From: Denitratimonas sp037478135
Lineage (GTDB): Bacteria > Pseudomonadota > Gammaproteobacteria > Xanthomonadales > Xanthomonadaceae
Length of the DNA: 64,000 nt
NCBI RefSeq assembly: GCF_037478135.1
Contig: NZ_JBBHDV010000005.1
Coordinates: 186,001-250,000, forward strand
Reading direction: 5' to 3'
In this document: piece after piece, positions 1 to 7,063 of the stretch
How the letters are laid out: each line of letters begins with the position of its first letter
How positions within the stretch are numbered: the stretch's first letter is position 1
Made by a program: the position numbers and the translations under genes
The notes under the pieces: generated by a model
What the model saw: only the letters and a program-made list of their open reading frames with translations
Databases searched by the model: none
What the model was told of the DNA's origin: nothing

Positions 1-472
1 TTTCGATAGCATCGGCCGCAACTTCGATGCCCAGGGCCGCATCGCGCCGTGGTGGCAGGAGGCCGACATCAATGCCTTCAACGTCCGCTTCGCGCCGCTG
101 GTGGAGCAGTACAACGCCTATCCGGTGCTGGGCCAGGTCAAGGTCAATGGCCAGCTCTCGCTGCCGGAAAACATCGCCGATCTGGCCGGTGTCGAAGTCG
201 CCCGTCTCGCGCTGGATTCGCTCGGCCCGCAACCGGACATCGGCAGCCTCGACGCGGCCAAGCGCTATTACCTTTCCTATGCGCAGCTGTGGCGCCGCAA
301 CTACCGCGATGAGGAACTGCAACTGCGCGCCAGCATCGATGTGCACGCCCCGGCCAAATGGCGCGTCAACGGCCCGCTGTCGAATCTGACCGCCTTCGCC
401 GAAGCGTTTGATTGCAAGGTCGGCGCACCTTCGATGATGCGGCCGGAAGACCAGCGCGTGACGGTGTTCTGA
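1..472 (+). CDS. M13 family zinc metallopeptidase, C-terminal part (5' end outside window)
   Basis: The frame is open from base 2 and gives 156 residues ending at TGA 470-472. It matches the C-terminal third of M13 (neprilysin/PepO) peptidases. The stretch NFDAQGRIAPWWQEAD corresponds to the part just after the HExxH helix, and ENIADLAG supplies the third zinc ligand Glu and the Asp of the ExxxD motif. The family ending Cys-Lys-x-Gly-x-Pro-Met-x-Arg-Pro is recognisable as CKVGAPSMMRPEDQRVTVF, with a final Phe where Trp is usual. The HExxH motif and the signal peptide lie upstream of the window. It aligns with the complete M13 enzyme at 27924-30050, so the genome carries at least two. The expected product is a secreted or periplasmic oligopeptidase. 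Confidence 0.9.
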   Translation, partial: FDSIGRNFDAQGRIAPWWQEADINAFNVRFAPLVEQYNAYPVLGQVKVNGQLSLPENIADLAGVEVARLALDSLGPQPDIGSLDAAKRYYLSYAQLWRRNYRDEELQLRASIDVHAPAKWRVNGPLSNLTAFAEAFDCKVGAPSMMRPEDQRVTVF

Positions 473-776
473 TCCGCTCCCCCAGGCATCGCGTCGCGGA
501 CGGCGGCGTGATGCCTGCGCGGGCATCTCGGCGCGACGGCACGGCTGCAGCATTGCCATCGCGTGCCGACGCGCCCAGCCCGGAAACGCACTGGACCACT
601 GCCGGTGCAAGCCGCGCCACCAATCTGGCGCATGAGCATCGGTTCATGCGCGCGAATTCGCGTGGCACAGTCACCGGCAGGAATGCCACAAACCACGAAA
701 ACGGCTGCGGAAACATCCACTTCCGCGCCACCCACCCCACCCCTGCGGCGCTGCGCCGCACCCGGACGAGAAAGAC
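473..776. other. Intergenic, no gene seen (304 bp)
   Basis: No reading frame here has coding character. It holds a loose 7-bp inverted repeat, AGGCATC near 484 and GATGCCT near 509, and a GC hairpin TGCGGCGC/GCGCCGCA near 751-767 just ahead of the deaminase gene. Either could end transcription of the peptidase gene, but neither has a T tract. Confidence 0.5.
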
Positions 777-1334
777 ATGCTGACCCTTGAATCCCGCCTC
801 ACCCTGCCCGCCTGGATCCACGAGCGCATCGACACCCGCGCCCGTTACGCCGACGACACCAGCAAGGTGCAATTGGCAATCACGCTGGCACAGCACAACA
901 TCGAGGACGGCGGTGGCCCGTTCGGTGCCGCCGTGTTCGATTCCGAAGGCCAGCTGCTCGGCGCCGGCGTCAACCGCGTGGTGCCCGAACAGTGTTCGGT
1001 CGCGCATGCTGAAATGATGGCCTACCTGACCGCACAGGCCCACACCGGCCGCGCGCGCCTCAACCAGGACCATCCCGGCGTCACCCTGGCCACCTCGGCG
1101 CAACCGTGCTGCATGTGCTACGGCGCCACCTTCTGGGCCGGTATCGACACCCTGCTGATCGGCGCCAGCGCCGCCGATGTCATGCAGCTGACCGAATTCG
1201 ATGAAGGCCCGCTGCCGGCCGACTGGCGCGGTGAACTGGAAAAGCGCGGCATCGCCGTACGCGAAGCCATCGCCCGCGACGACGCCCGTGCCGTGCTCGC
1301 CCACTATGCGCAGCGCGGCGGTATTCATTACTGA
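777..1334 (+). CDS. Cytidine/guanine deaminase-family nucleoside deaminase
   Basis: A 185-residue zinc deaminase of the CDA/TadA/guanine-deaminase superfamily. The proton-shuttle motif His-Ala-Glu is at residues 77-79 (SVAHAEMMAY). The zinc cysteines are C111 and C114 in QPCCMC, inside a typical PFGAAVFD...PCxxC arrangement. These enzymes hydrolytically deaminate a purine or pyrimidine base or nucleoside. The separate layout and length suggest a free-base or nucleoside enzyme (guanine deaminase-like) rather than tRNA-acting TadA, but the substrate cannot be fixed from sequence. The residue before PCxxC is Gln where most relatives have Glu. The start has a GGACGAGAAAG leader. rlmM follows after 8 bp, so the two are probably co-transcribed. 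Confidence 0.8.
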   Translation: MLTLESRLTLPAWIHERIDTRARYADDTSKVQLAITLAQHNIEDGGGPFGAAVFDSEGQLLGAGVNRVVPEQCSVAHAEMMAYLTAQAHTGRARLNQDHPGVTLATSAQPCCMCYGATFWAGIDTLLIGASAADVMQLTEFDEGPLPADWRGELEKRGIAVREAIARDDARAVLAHYAQRGGIHY

Positions 1335-1342
1335 ACCGACCC

Positions 1343-2440
1343 ATGAACCTCCTGCTACTGTGCCGCCCCGGCTTCGAGCCTGAAACCGCCGCTGAAATCG
1401 CCGACTGGGCAGCGCGGCGCGAGATCGCCGGCTATCCGCAGGCCGAACGCGGCAGCGGCTGGGTCCGGTTTCACGACCTTGCCGCGCAGCAGGAAAACAC
1501 CGGAGCGGACCCGGAGGAAGAAGCCGGGCGCAACACGGCCCGCCCTGCGCTGCCGCCGCGCAACCTGATCTTCGCGCGCCAATGCGTGCGGGTGCTGGCC
1601 GATCTGCCGCAGCTGGATCCGAGCGACCGCCTGACCCCGATGCTGGCCGCACTGGCCGATACGCCATGGCGCCCGTTCGGCAGCCTGATCGTCGAGCATC
1701 CGGATTCGGACGCGGCGCGCCCGCTGGCCGGGTTGGCGCGCAGCTTCGGCAACGCCCTGCGTCCGGCGCTACGCAAGGCCGGTCTGCTTTCAGCCAGTGA
1801 AGACCTGCAACAGCCCTGTCTGCATCTGTGCTTTTTTTCCGGCACCCATGCCGTGCTCGGGGTATCGCAGCCACGCGGCGAGCGGATCTGGCCGCAGGGC
1901 ATCCCGCGTTTGCGTCTGCCAAAGGAGGCGCCGAGCCGTTCGGCGCAGAAGCTGGAAGAAGCCTTCCAGATACTGTTGCGTCCGGACGAACGCGAGCAGT
2001 GGTTGAAGCCGGGCATGAGCGCAGTCGATCTGGGCGCCGCGCCGGGTGGCTGGAGCTGGATCCTGACCCGCCACCACATCCACGTGACCGCGATCGACAA
2101 CGGCCCGCTGGCCGACAGCCTGCTGGCCACCGGCCTGGTGCGTCATCTGCGCGCCGACGGTTTCAGCTGGCAACCGACACAGCCGGTGGACTGGATGGTT
2201 TGCGACATGGTGGAACAGCCGCGCCGCGTCGCCGCACGCATGGCCGAATGGTTCGCCCACGGGTGGTGCCGGCGCGCGGTGTTCAACCTCAAGCTGCCGA
2301 TGAAAAAACGCCACGCCGAAGTGCAGGCCAACCTCGCCGACTTCCACGCACACTGTGCCGAGGCCGGCGTCGCGGTACAAACCCGCGCCCGCCAGCTCTA
2401 CCACGATCGGGAAGAAATCACGGTGTTGGCCTGGAGCTGA
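1343..2440 (+). CDS. rlmM: 23S rRNA (cytidine-2498-2'-O)-methyltransferase RlmM
   Basis: 365 residues, nearly the length of E. coli RlmM (366). It 2'-O-methylates C2498 in the peptidyl-transferase region of 23S rRNA. The N-terminal THUMP-type half begins MNLLLLCRPGFEPETAAEIA. The Rossmann-fold methyltransferase half has the SAM-binding motif VDLGAAPGGWSW near residue 227, followed by the catalytic-type motifs DWMVCDMVEQP and FNLKLPMKKR. The start codon has only a weak Shine-Dalgarno sequence and lies 8 bp after the deaminase stop, consistent with translational coupling. A fully closed frame and all family motifs make the call secure. Confidence 0.95.
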   Translation: MNLLLLCRPGFEPETAAEIADWAARREIAGYPQAERGSGWVRFHDLAAQQENTGADPEEEAGRNTARPALPPRNLIFARQCVRVLADLPQLDPSDRLTPMLAALADTPWRPFGSLIVEHPDSDAARPLAGLARSFGNALRPALRKAGLLSASEDLQQPCLHLCFFSGTHAVLGVSQPRGERIWPQGIPRLRLPKEAPSRSAQKLEEAFQILLRPDEREQWLKPGMSAVDLGAAPGGWSWILTRHHIHVTAIDNGPLADSLLATGLVRHLRADGFSWQPTQPVDWMVCDMVEQPRRVAARMAEWFAHGWCRRAVFNLKLPMKKRHAEVQANLADFHAHCAEAGVAVQTRARQLYHDREEITVLAWS

Positions 2441-2655
2441 TGGCCGGCCTTGTTGCCACGTATCCCACAGCCGGGACGAGCAATGACGCGCAGAGCGCTC
2501 CAGCAGTTTGCCCGGCTCCAGTTCCGGGTGCGGCTTCGCCTTAACCAGGCTACACGGCCGAAAACGCTTGCATCTCGTAGCAGACAGGCGGTGCAAACAG
2601 AAACGGCGCAGCGGTTGCCCGCCACGCCGTTCCGTCCAGCCTTCGTCTGCGCTGA

Positions 2656-3033
2656 TTACTTGATCAGACGCAGCGCGAATGGATAGCGGTAGTACTGACC
2701 CTCGTTGGCCTTGATGCCACCGATGATGGTGAACACCAGCGCTGCGATGCCGACGATCGGCAACAGCAACAGCCCGATCAACACGAAGCTAAGCACGATG
2801 CAGATCAGCATCGCGATGGCGACGGTGATCTGGAAGTTCAGCGCTTCCTTGCCCTGGTCATCGACGAACGGCATTTCCGCCTTCTTGACCTGCCAGATGA
2901 TCAGCGGACCGAGCACGTTGCCGAACGGGATGATCAGGCCAATCAGCGCCGAGAGATGCGCGAACAGCCCCCATTGGCGGGCGTCAGCCGGAACGGCATC
3001 GGTTGACGGTGGCTGGGTGTCGAAATCGCTCAT
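2656..3033 (-). CDS. DUF4870 small membrane protein
   Basis: 125 residues. A hydrophilic N-terminus of about 20 residues (DTQPPSTDAVPADARQ) precedes the DUF4870 signature WGLFAHLSALIGLIIPFGN. A GNVLGPLIIW loop, the motif DDQGKEALNFQ, and a long hydrophobic pair of helices at about 70-110 follow. Inner-membrane proteins of this family (the Tic20-like superfamily) have no settled function. The start is supported by an AAGGAG-type sequence at about 3043-3048 on the complementary strand. The gene is monocistronic and converges on rlmM; the 215 bp between the two stops shows no clear terminator. Confidence 0.9.
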   Translation of the reverse strand: MSDFDTQPPSTDAVPADARQWGLFAHLSALIGLIIPFGNVLGPLIIWQVKKAEMPFVDDQGKEALNFQITVAIAMLICIVLSFVLIGLLLLPIVGIAALVFTIIGGIKANEGQYYRYPFALRLIK

Positions 3034-3184
3034 GTCCGGTTCTCCTTAAAAGGTGCCCCGGCAGCGCCGGAGCCGAAGAGTGAAAAGTCTAAGTGAAAGA
3101 CGGCACGTTACACCACGTCGGCACCGATCCGCCATTGCTCATTGCAGAGCCGGCTGGCGGGAGAATCAGGTATGGGCGGGCGCA

Positions 3185-4570
3185 TCACTCTCCGCCCGCC
3201 ACCATCATTCTTCCGATGAGGATTGAGCCGGTCAGCACATGTGAACGGGTGTCCACATCGGCGCCGACCGCTTCGATGCCCAGCAGCATGTCCTTGAGGT
3301 TGCCGGCGATGGTGGCTTCATCCACCGGGAAGGCGATTTCGCCGTTCTCCACCCAGAATCCGGCGGCGCCGCGCGAGTAGTCGCCGGTGATCGTATTGAC
3401 GCCCTGCCCCATCAGTTCGGTGACCAGCAGGCCGCGTCCCATGCCCCGGATCAATGCAGCCATATCATCGGTGCCGGTGCTGATCTGCAGGTTGTGCACG
3501 CCGCCGGCATTGGCGGTGCTTTCCAGCCCGAGCTTGCGCGCCGAATAGCTGCCCAGCACATAGCGCTCCAGCACGCCGTCGCGCACCAGCGCTGATTCGC
3601 GCGTGGCCACGCCTTCGGCATCGAACGCGGCCGAGCGGTGGCCGCGCACCAGATGCGGACGCTCGATCAGGTCGATGCCGCGCGGCAACACCGGCTTGCC
3701 GAGGTGGTCCAGCAGGAACGATGCGCGCCGATACAGCGCACCGCCCGAGACCGCGCCCAGCAGATGCCCGATCAGCGAACGCGCCACTTCAGCGCTGAAC
3801 AACACCGGGAAGCTGCCGGTCGGTGCCGGTCGCGGCGACAGTCGCGCCACGGTGCGCTGCGCCGCGCGCCGGCCGATCTCCTCCGGCGACTGCAACAGGC
3901 CCTGATGGCAATGCGCGTCGTACCAGTAATCGCGCTGCATCTGCTCGCCTTCGCCGGCGATCAGCGACAGCGAAAGACTGTGGCTGGTGCCGCACTCGGC
4001 GCCGATGAAACCGTGGCTGTTGGCATAGACCGAAATGCTGTGACCGTGGGCCGCGTTGGCACCTTCGGAATTGGCAATGCGCCGGTCGGCGTCGCGCCCG
4101 GCGGCTTCGCAGGCCAATGCCCGCTGGATCGCCGCATCCGCGTCCATTGGAAGCGGGTGCCACAGATCGAAATCAGGGAATTCACGCGCCATGAGCGCCG
4201 CATCGGCGAGCCCGGCACAGGCGTCGTCTTCGGTATGGCGCGCGATCGCGCAGGCCTGATCGATGGTGGCCTGGATCGATGCCGGATCCAGATCCGCAGT
4301 GCTGGCGCTGGCCTTGCGCTGGCCGAAATAGACCGTCAGCGAAAGCCCGTGATCACGCGTGTACTCGATCGTTTCGACCTCGCCCAGACGCACACCAACC
4401 GACAGCCCGGCGTCCTCGCTCAAGGCCAGCTCGGCCTGCGAGGCGCCAAGGGTGCGGCAGCGGTCCAGCACCTGGCTGGCCAGCTCCGAAAGCCGTGCCT
4501 GCGTGCTGGCCGGATCCACCATGCCGCTGCCCGCCTGTGCGGGCCGTTGCGTGACTGAAGTGTTGTTCAC
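3185..4570 (-). CDS. pmbA: Metalloprotease TldE/PmbA subunit
   Basis: 461 residues from a GTG start at 4570, chosen because AAGGGA lies 8 nt upstream; the frame stays open to an ATG at 4657, but that extension runs through a dispersed repeat. TldE (PmbA) pairs with TldD to form a heterodimeric zinc protease. In enterobacteria the complex matures microcin B17 and degrades the CcdA antitoxin. Conserved family blocks are LGLESTANAGGVHNLQI, GDYSRGAAGFWVENGE and SHVLTGSILIGRMM near the C-terminus. PmbA lacks the HExxxH motif, which resides in TldD; the tldD gene is 0.8 kb further on at 5419-6861. darP lies between them and is divergent from pmbA, as in E. coli. Confidence 0.95.
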   Translation of the reverse strand: MNNTSVTQRPAQAGSGMVDPASTQARLSELASQVLDRCRTLGASQAELALSEDAGLSVGVRLGEVETIEYTRDHGLSLTVYFGQRKASASTADLDPASIQATIDQACAIARHTEDDACAGLADAALMAREFPDFDLWHPLPMDADAAIQRALACEAAGRDADRRIANSEGANAAHGHSISVYANSHGFIGAECGTSHSLSLSLIAGEGEQMQRDYWYDAHCHQGLLQSPEEIGRRAAQRTVARLSPRPAPTGSFPVLFSAEVARSLIGHLLGAVSGGALYRRASFLLDHLGKPVLPRGIDLIERPHLVRGHRSAAFDAEGVATRESALVRDGVLERYVLGSYSARKLGLESTANAGGVHNLQISTGTDDMAALIRGMGRGLLVTELMGQGVNTITGDYSRGAAGFWVENGEIAFPVDEATIAGNLKDMLLGIEAVGADVDTRSHVLTGSILIGRMMVAGGE

Positions 4571-4591
4571 TTGAAGTGTCCCTTGAAGGTT

Positions 4592-4715
4592 GGGATTCGG
4601 AATTGGGGATTGGAGATTCGTCAAAAGCCGGCCTTGGCTGCTTGTACGAATCCCCAATCCTCAACTCCCAATCCCGTTGCCTGTACGATTCCCGCTTCCC
4701 CATTCCCGATTCCCC
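4592..4715. repeat. Three copies of an 'ATTCCC/GGGAAT' intergenic repeat between pmbA and darP
   Basis: The arms 4592-4620 and 4647-4675 are 29 bp each and inverted, with four mismatches (GGGATTCGGAATTGGGGATT on the left). A third copy at 4686-4715 is in the same orientation as the second, and both of those are preceded by TGTACGA. Repeats built from GGGAAT/ATTCCC words are a familiar intergenic family in xanthomonads. The third copy ends 6 nt before the darP ATG, so it forms most of that gene's leader, and the first sits just ahead of the pmbA ribosome-binding site. Any divergent promoters here must lie in or around the repeat. Confidence 0.75.
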
Positions 4716-4721
4716 AGAAAA

Positions 4722-5354
4722 ATGCGCGGTCGCGACGAAGAAACCGGTGAATTCCTTGGCCCCAGCCGCAGCCAGCAGCGCCGCGAAGCGCTGGAAGTAC
4801 TGGAACTGGCCGAGCGCCTGCTGGCGCTGGGCGAGCGCGAACTGGCCGCCGTGCCGATGCCCGATGCCCTGCGCGATCTGGTGCAGGACTCGCGCCGCAT
4901 CACCGCGCAGATCGCACGCAAGCGCCAGTTGCAGTTCCTAGCCAAGAACATGCGGCGCGAAGACGACGACGTCATTGATGCGATCCGTCGCACGCTGCAA
5001 CGCGACCGCGACGACGCCCGCCGCGAAGCCGCCCGCCTGCACCGGCTCGAAGCCTGGCGCGAGCGGCTTCTGGAAGAAGGCGACGAGGCCTTGGCCGAAC
5101 TCATCGCCCAACACCCCGATGCCGACCGCCAGAAGCTGCGCCAACTGGTGCGCAATGCCCGGCTGGAACGGGAAAAGCAGCGCCCGCCCCACGCCTTCCG
5201 CGAACTGTTCCGCGAACTGAAGACGCTAATGGCCGAAGAAGTGGTCGACGAGGATGAAGCCGGTAACACCGATGCTGCCACTGAAGGCAGTACTGAAAAC
5301 TTCGACGACGATTTCAACGGCGACGATTTCAACGACGAAAACACAGCGTCATAA
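4722..5354 (+). CDS. darP: Ribosome-associated assembly factor DarP (YjgA, DUF615)
   Basis: 210 residues from ATG 4722. Upstream in-frame codons are repeat sequence and were excluded. DarP (YjgA/DUF615) binds late 50S precursors and helps mature the peptidyl-transferase centre. The family pattern is clear: GPSRSQQRREALEVLELAERL, then RRITAQIARKRQLQFLAKNMR and the helical PHAFRELFRELKTL. The C-terminus after about residue 178 is an acidic tail (VVDEDEAGN... DDDFNGDDFND) that makes the protein longer than E. coli YjgA. The ATG has no obvious Shine-Dalgarno sequence, the preceding CCCCAGAAAA being the edge of the repeat. The gene is divergent from pmbA and convergent with tldD. Confidence 0.92.
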   Translation: MRGRDEETGEFLGPSRSQQRREALEVLELAERLLALGERELAAVPMPDALRDLVQDSRRITAQIARKRQLQFLAKNMRREDDDVIDAIRRTLQRDRDDARREAARLHRLEAWRERLLEEGDEALAELIAQHPDADRQKLRQLVRNARLEREKQRPPHAFRELFRELKTLMAEEVVDEDEAGNTDAATEGSTENFDDDFNGDDFNDENTAS

Positions 5355-5373
5355 CGCAGCGCGCGATTTTCTC

Positions 5374-5405
5374 CTTCTCCCCCACGCGTGTGGGTGAGGG
5401 AGAAG
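5374..5405. terminator. Hairpin between convergent darP and tldD
   Basis: The outer arms CTTCTCCC (5374-5381) and GGGAGAAG (5398-5405) are perfectly complementary, and CCAC/GTGG forms an inner stem. It lies 20 bp after the darP stop and 14 bp before the tldD stop, so it can serve both strands. TTTT at 5367-5370 gives a short T tract for the leftward... complement only in weak form. Confidence 0.5.
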
Positions 5406-5418
5406 CCGACTCCCAACC

Positions 5419-6861
5419 TCACGCCTGCGTCCCGCCGACCGTCATCTGGTCGATCTTCATCGTCGGCTGGCCCACGCCCACCGGCACGCTCTGGCCTTCC
5501 TTGCCGCACACGCCCACGCCCTCGTCCAGCGCCAGATCGTGACCGACCATGCTGACCCGCGTCATCGCTTCCGGGCCGTTGCCGATCAGCGTGGCGCCCT
5601 TGACCGGCGCGGTGATCCGGCCGTCTTCGATCAGATAGGCCTCGGTCGCGGAAAAGACGAACTTTCCGGAGGTGATATCGACCTGGCCACCGCCGAAATT
5701 CACTGCGTACAGCCCACGCTTGACGCTCTTGATGATGTCGGCCGGATCATCCTTGCCGGCCAGCATGTAGGTGTTGGTCATGCGCGGCATCGGCAGATGC
5801 GCGAAGGATTCGCGCCGGCCATTGCCGGTGGACGTGGCACCCATCAGGCGCGCGTTCATCGTGTCCTGCATGTAGCCGACCAAGCGGCCGTTTTCGATCA
5901 GCGTGGTGCACTGCGTCGGCGTGCCTTCGTCATCGATGCTGAGCGAACCGCGCCGCCCCGGCAGGCTGCCGTCGTCCACGATGGTGCACAGCTCCGATGC
6001 CACCTTCTGCCCGATGCGCCCGGCATACGTGGACGTGCCCTTGCGATTGAAATCGCCTTCCAGCCCGTGCCCGACGGCTTCGTGCAGCATCACGCCGGGC
6101 CAGCCCGGGCCCAGCACCACCGGCATTGAACCGGCCGGCGCGGCAATCGCTTCCAGCGCCACCAATGCCTGCCGCAACGCCTCATCAGCCATCGCGAACG
6201 CGCGGCCATCACGCAGCAACCCGTCATAGCCGTAGCGCCCACCACCGCCGGCATAGCCCTGCTCACGACGCCCGTTGCGTTCCACGATCACGCTGATATT
6301 GAGCCGCACCAGCGGCCGCACATCGCCGGCCATCACGCCATCCGAACGCGCCACCAGCACCGTGTCCAGCGTCGCCGCCAGGCTCACCATCACCTGCGTC
6401 ACGCAGGGATCCTTGGCGCGCAGATAGGCGTCGATCTCACGCAGCACCCGCACCTTGGCCTCGCTGTCCAGGCTTTCGACCGGATCGATCGCCGGATACA
6501 GCGCCGGCGCCTGCCGCAGCGCCAGTCCGGCACCGGGCAAGGTCCGACCACTGCGCGCAATCGCCCGCGCCGCACCGACGGCTTCCAGCAACGCCGGCAG
6601 CCGCAGTTCGTCCGAATAGGCGAAACCGGTCTTCTCACCCGCCATTGCCCGCACGCCCACGCCTTGTTCAATCGAGTGCGAACCGCTCTTGACGATGCCA
6701 TCCTCCATCGCCCAGCTCTCTTGGCGCGAATGCTGGAAATACAGATCAGCGGTATCCACGCCCGGCCCCATCAGACGCCCGAAAGCGTGTTCAAGATCGG
6801 ACGCGGCAAGCCCGGCGGGCGCCAGCAGGCGCGACTGCGCCAAGGCCAGGGAAGAAGTCAT
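5419..6861 (-). CDS. tldD: Metalloprotease TldD, catalytic subunit
   Basis: 480 residues, the usual TldD length. The zinc site HExxxH reads HEAVGHGLEGD, within GWPGVMLHEAVGHG. Other family blocks are the RIGQKVAS, DDGSLPGRRGSLSIDDEG and RMTNTYMLAG stretches. With PmbA it forms the TldD/E protease, which cleaves unfolded peptides through a narrow internal chamber. A GAGG lies 10 nt before the ATG. tldD and pmbA are only 0.8 kb apart here, separated by darP. The gene order relative to yhdP suggests this block was once contiguous with the maf-rng-yhdP operon at 20-26 kb, which has the same orientation. Confidence 0.96.
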   Translation of the reverse strand: MTSSLALAQSRLLAPAGLAASDLEHAFGRLMGPGVDTADLYFQHSRQESWAMEDGIVKSGSHSIEQGVGVRAMAGEKTGFAYSDELRLPALLEAVGAARAIARSGRTLPGAGLALRQAPALYPAIDPVESLDSEAKVRVLREIDAYLRAKDPCVTQVMVSLAATLDTVLVARSDGVMAGDVRPLVRLNISVIVERNGRREQGYAGGGGRYGYDGLLRDGRAFAMADEALRQALVALEAIAAPAGSMPVVLGPGWPGVMLHEAVGHGLEGDFNRKGTSTYAGRIGQKVASELCTIVDDGSLPGRRGSLSIDDEGTPTQCTTLIENGRLVGYMQDTMNARLMGATSTGNGRRESFAHLPMPRMTNTYMLAGKDDPADIIKSVKRGLYAVNFGGGQVDITSGKFVFSATEAYLIEDGRITAPVKGATLIGNGPEAMTRVSMVGHDLALDEGVGVCGKEGQSVPVGVGQPTMKIDQMTVGGTQA

Positions 6862-7063
6862 CAGGGGGAAACCTCGCAGAAAGTCGGGTGCCGGATGATC
6901 CGGAATCGGTCGGCATGATGCCGGACATGGGCGCTGAACGGGCCGGTCTCAAGGCATGCAAGGCCGGTTCGGTGACCATTTCCGGCTCCATGCCCGCAGC
7001 TTTGGCTAATTCCATCACTGTTTTCCGATTGAGCAGGAAACCGCCCTACTCCGGAGAACCGCC

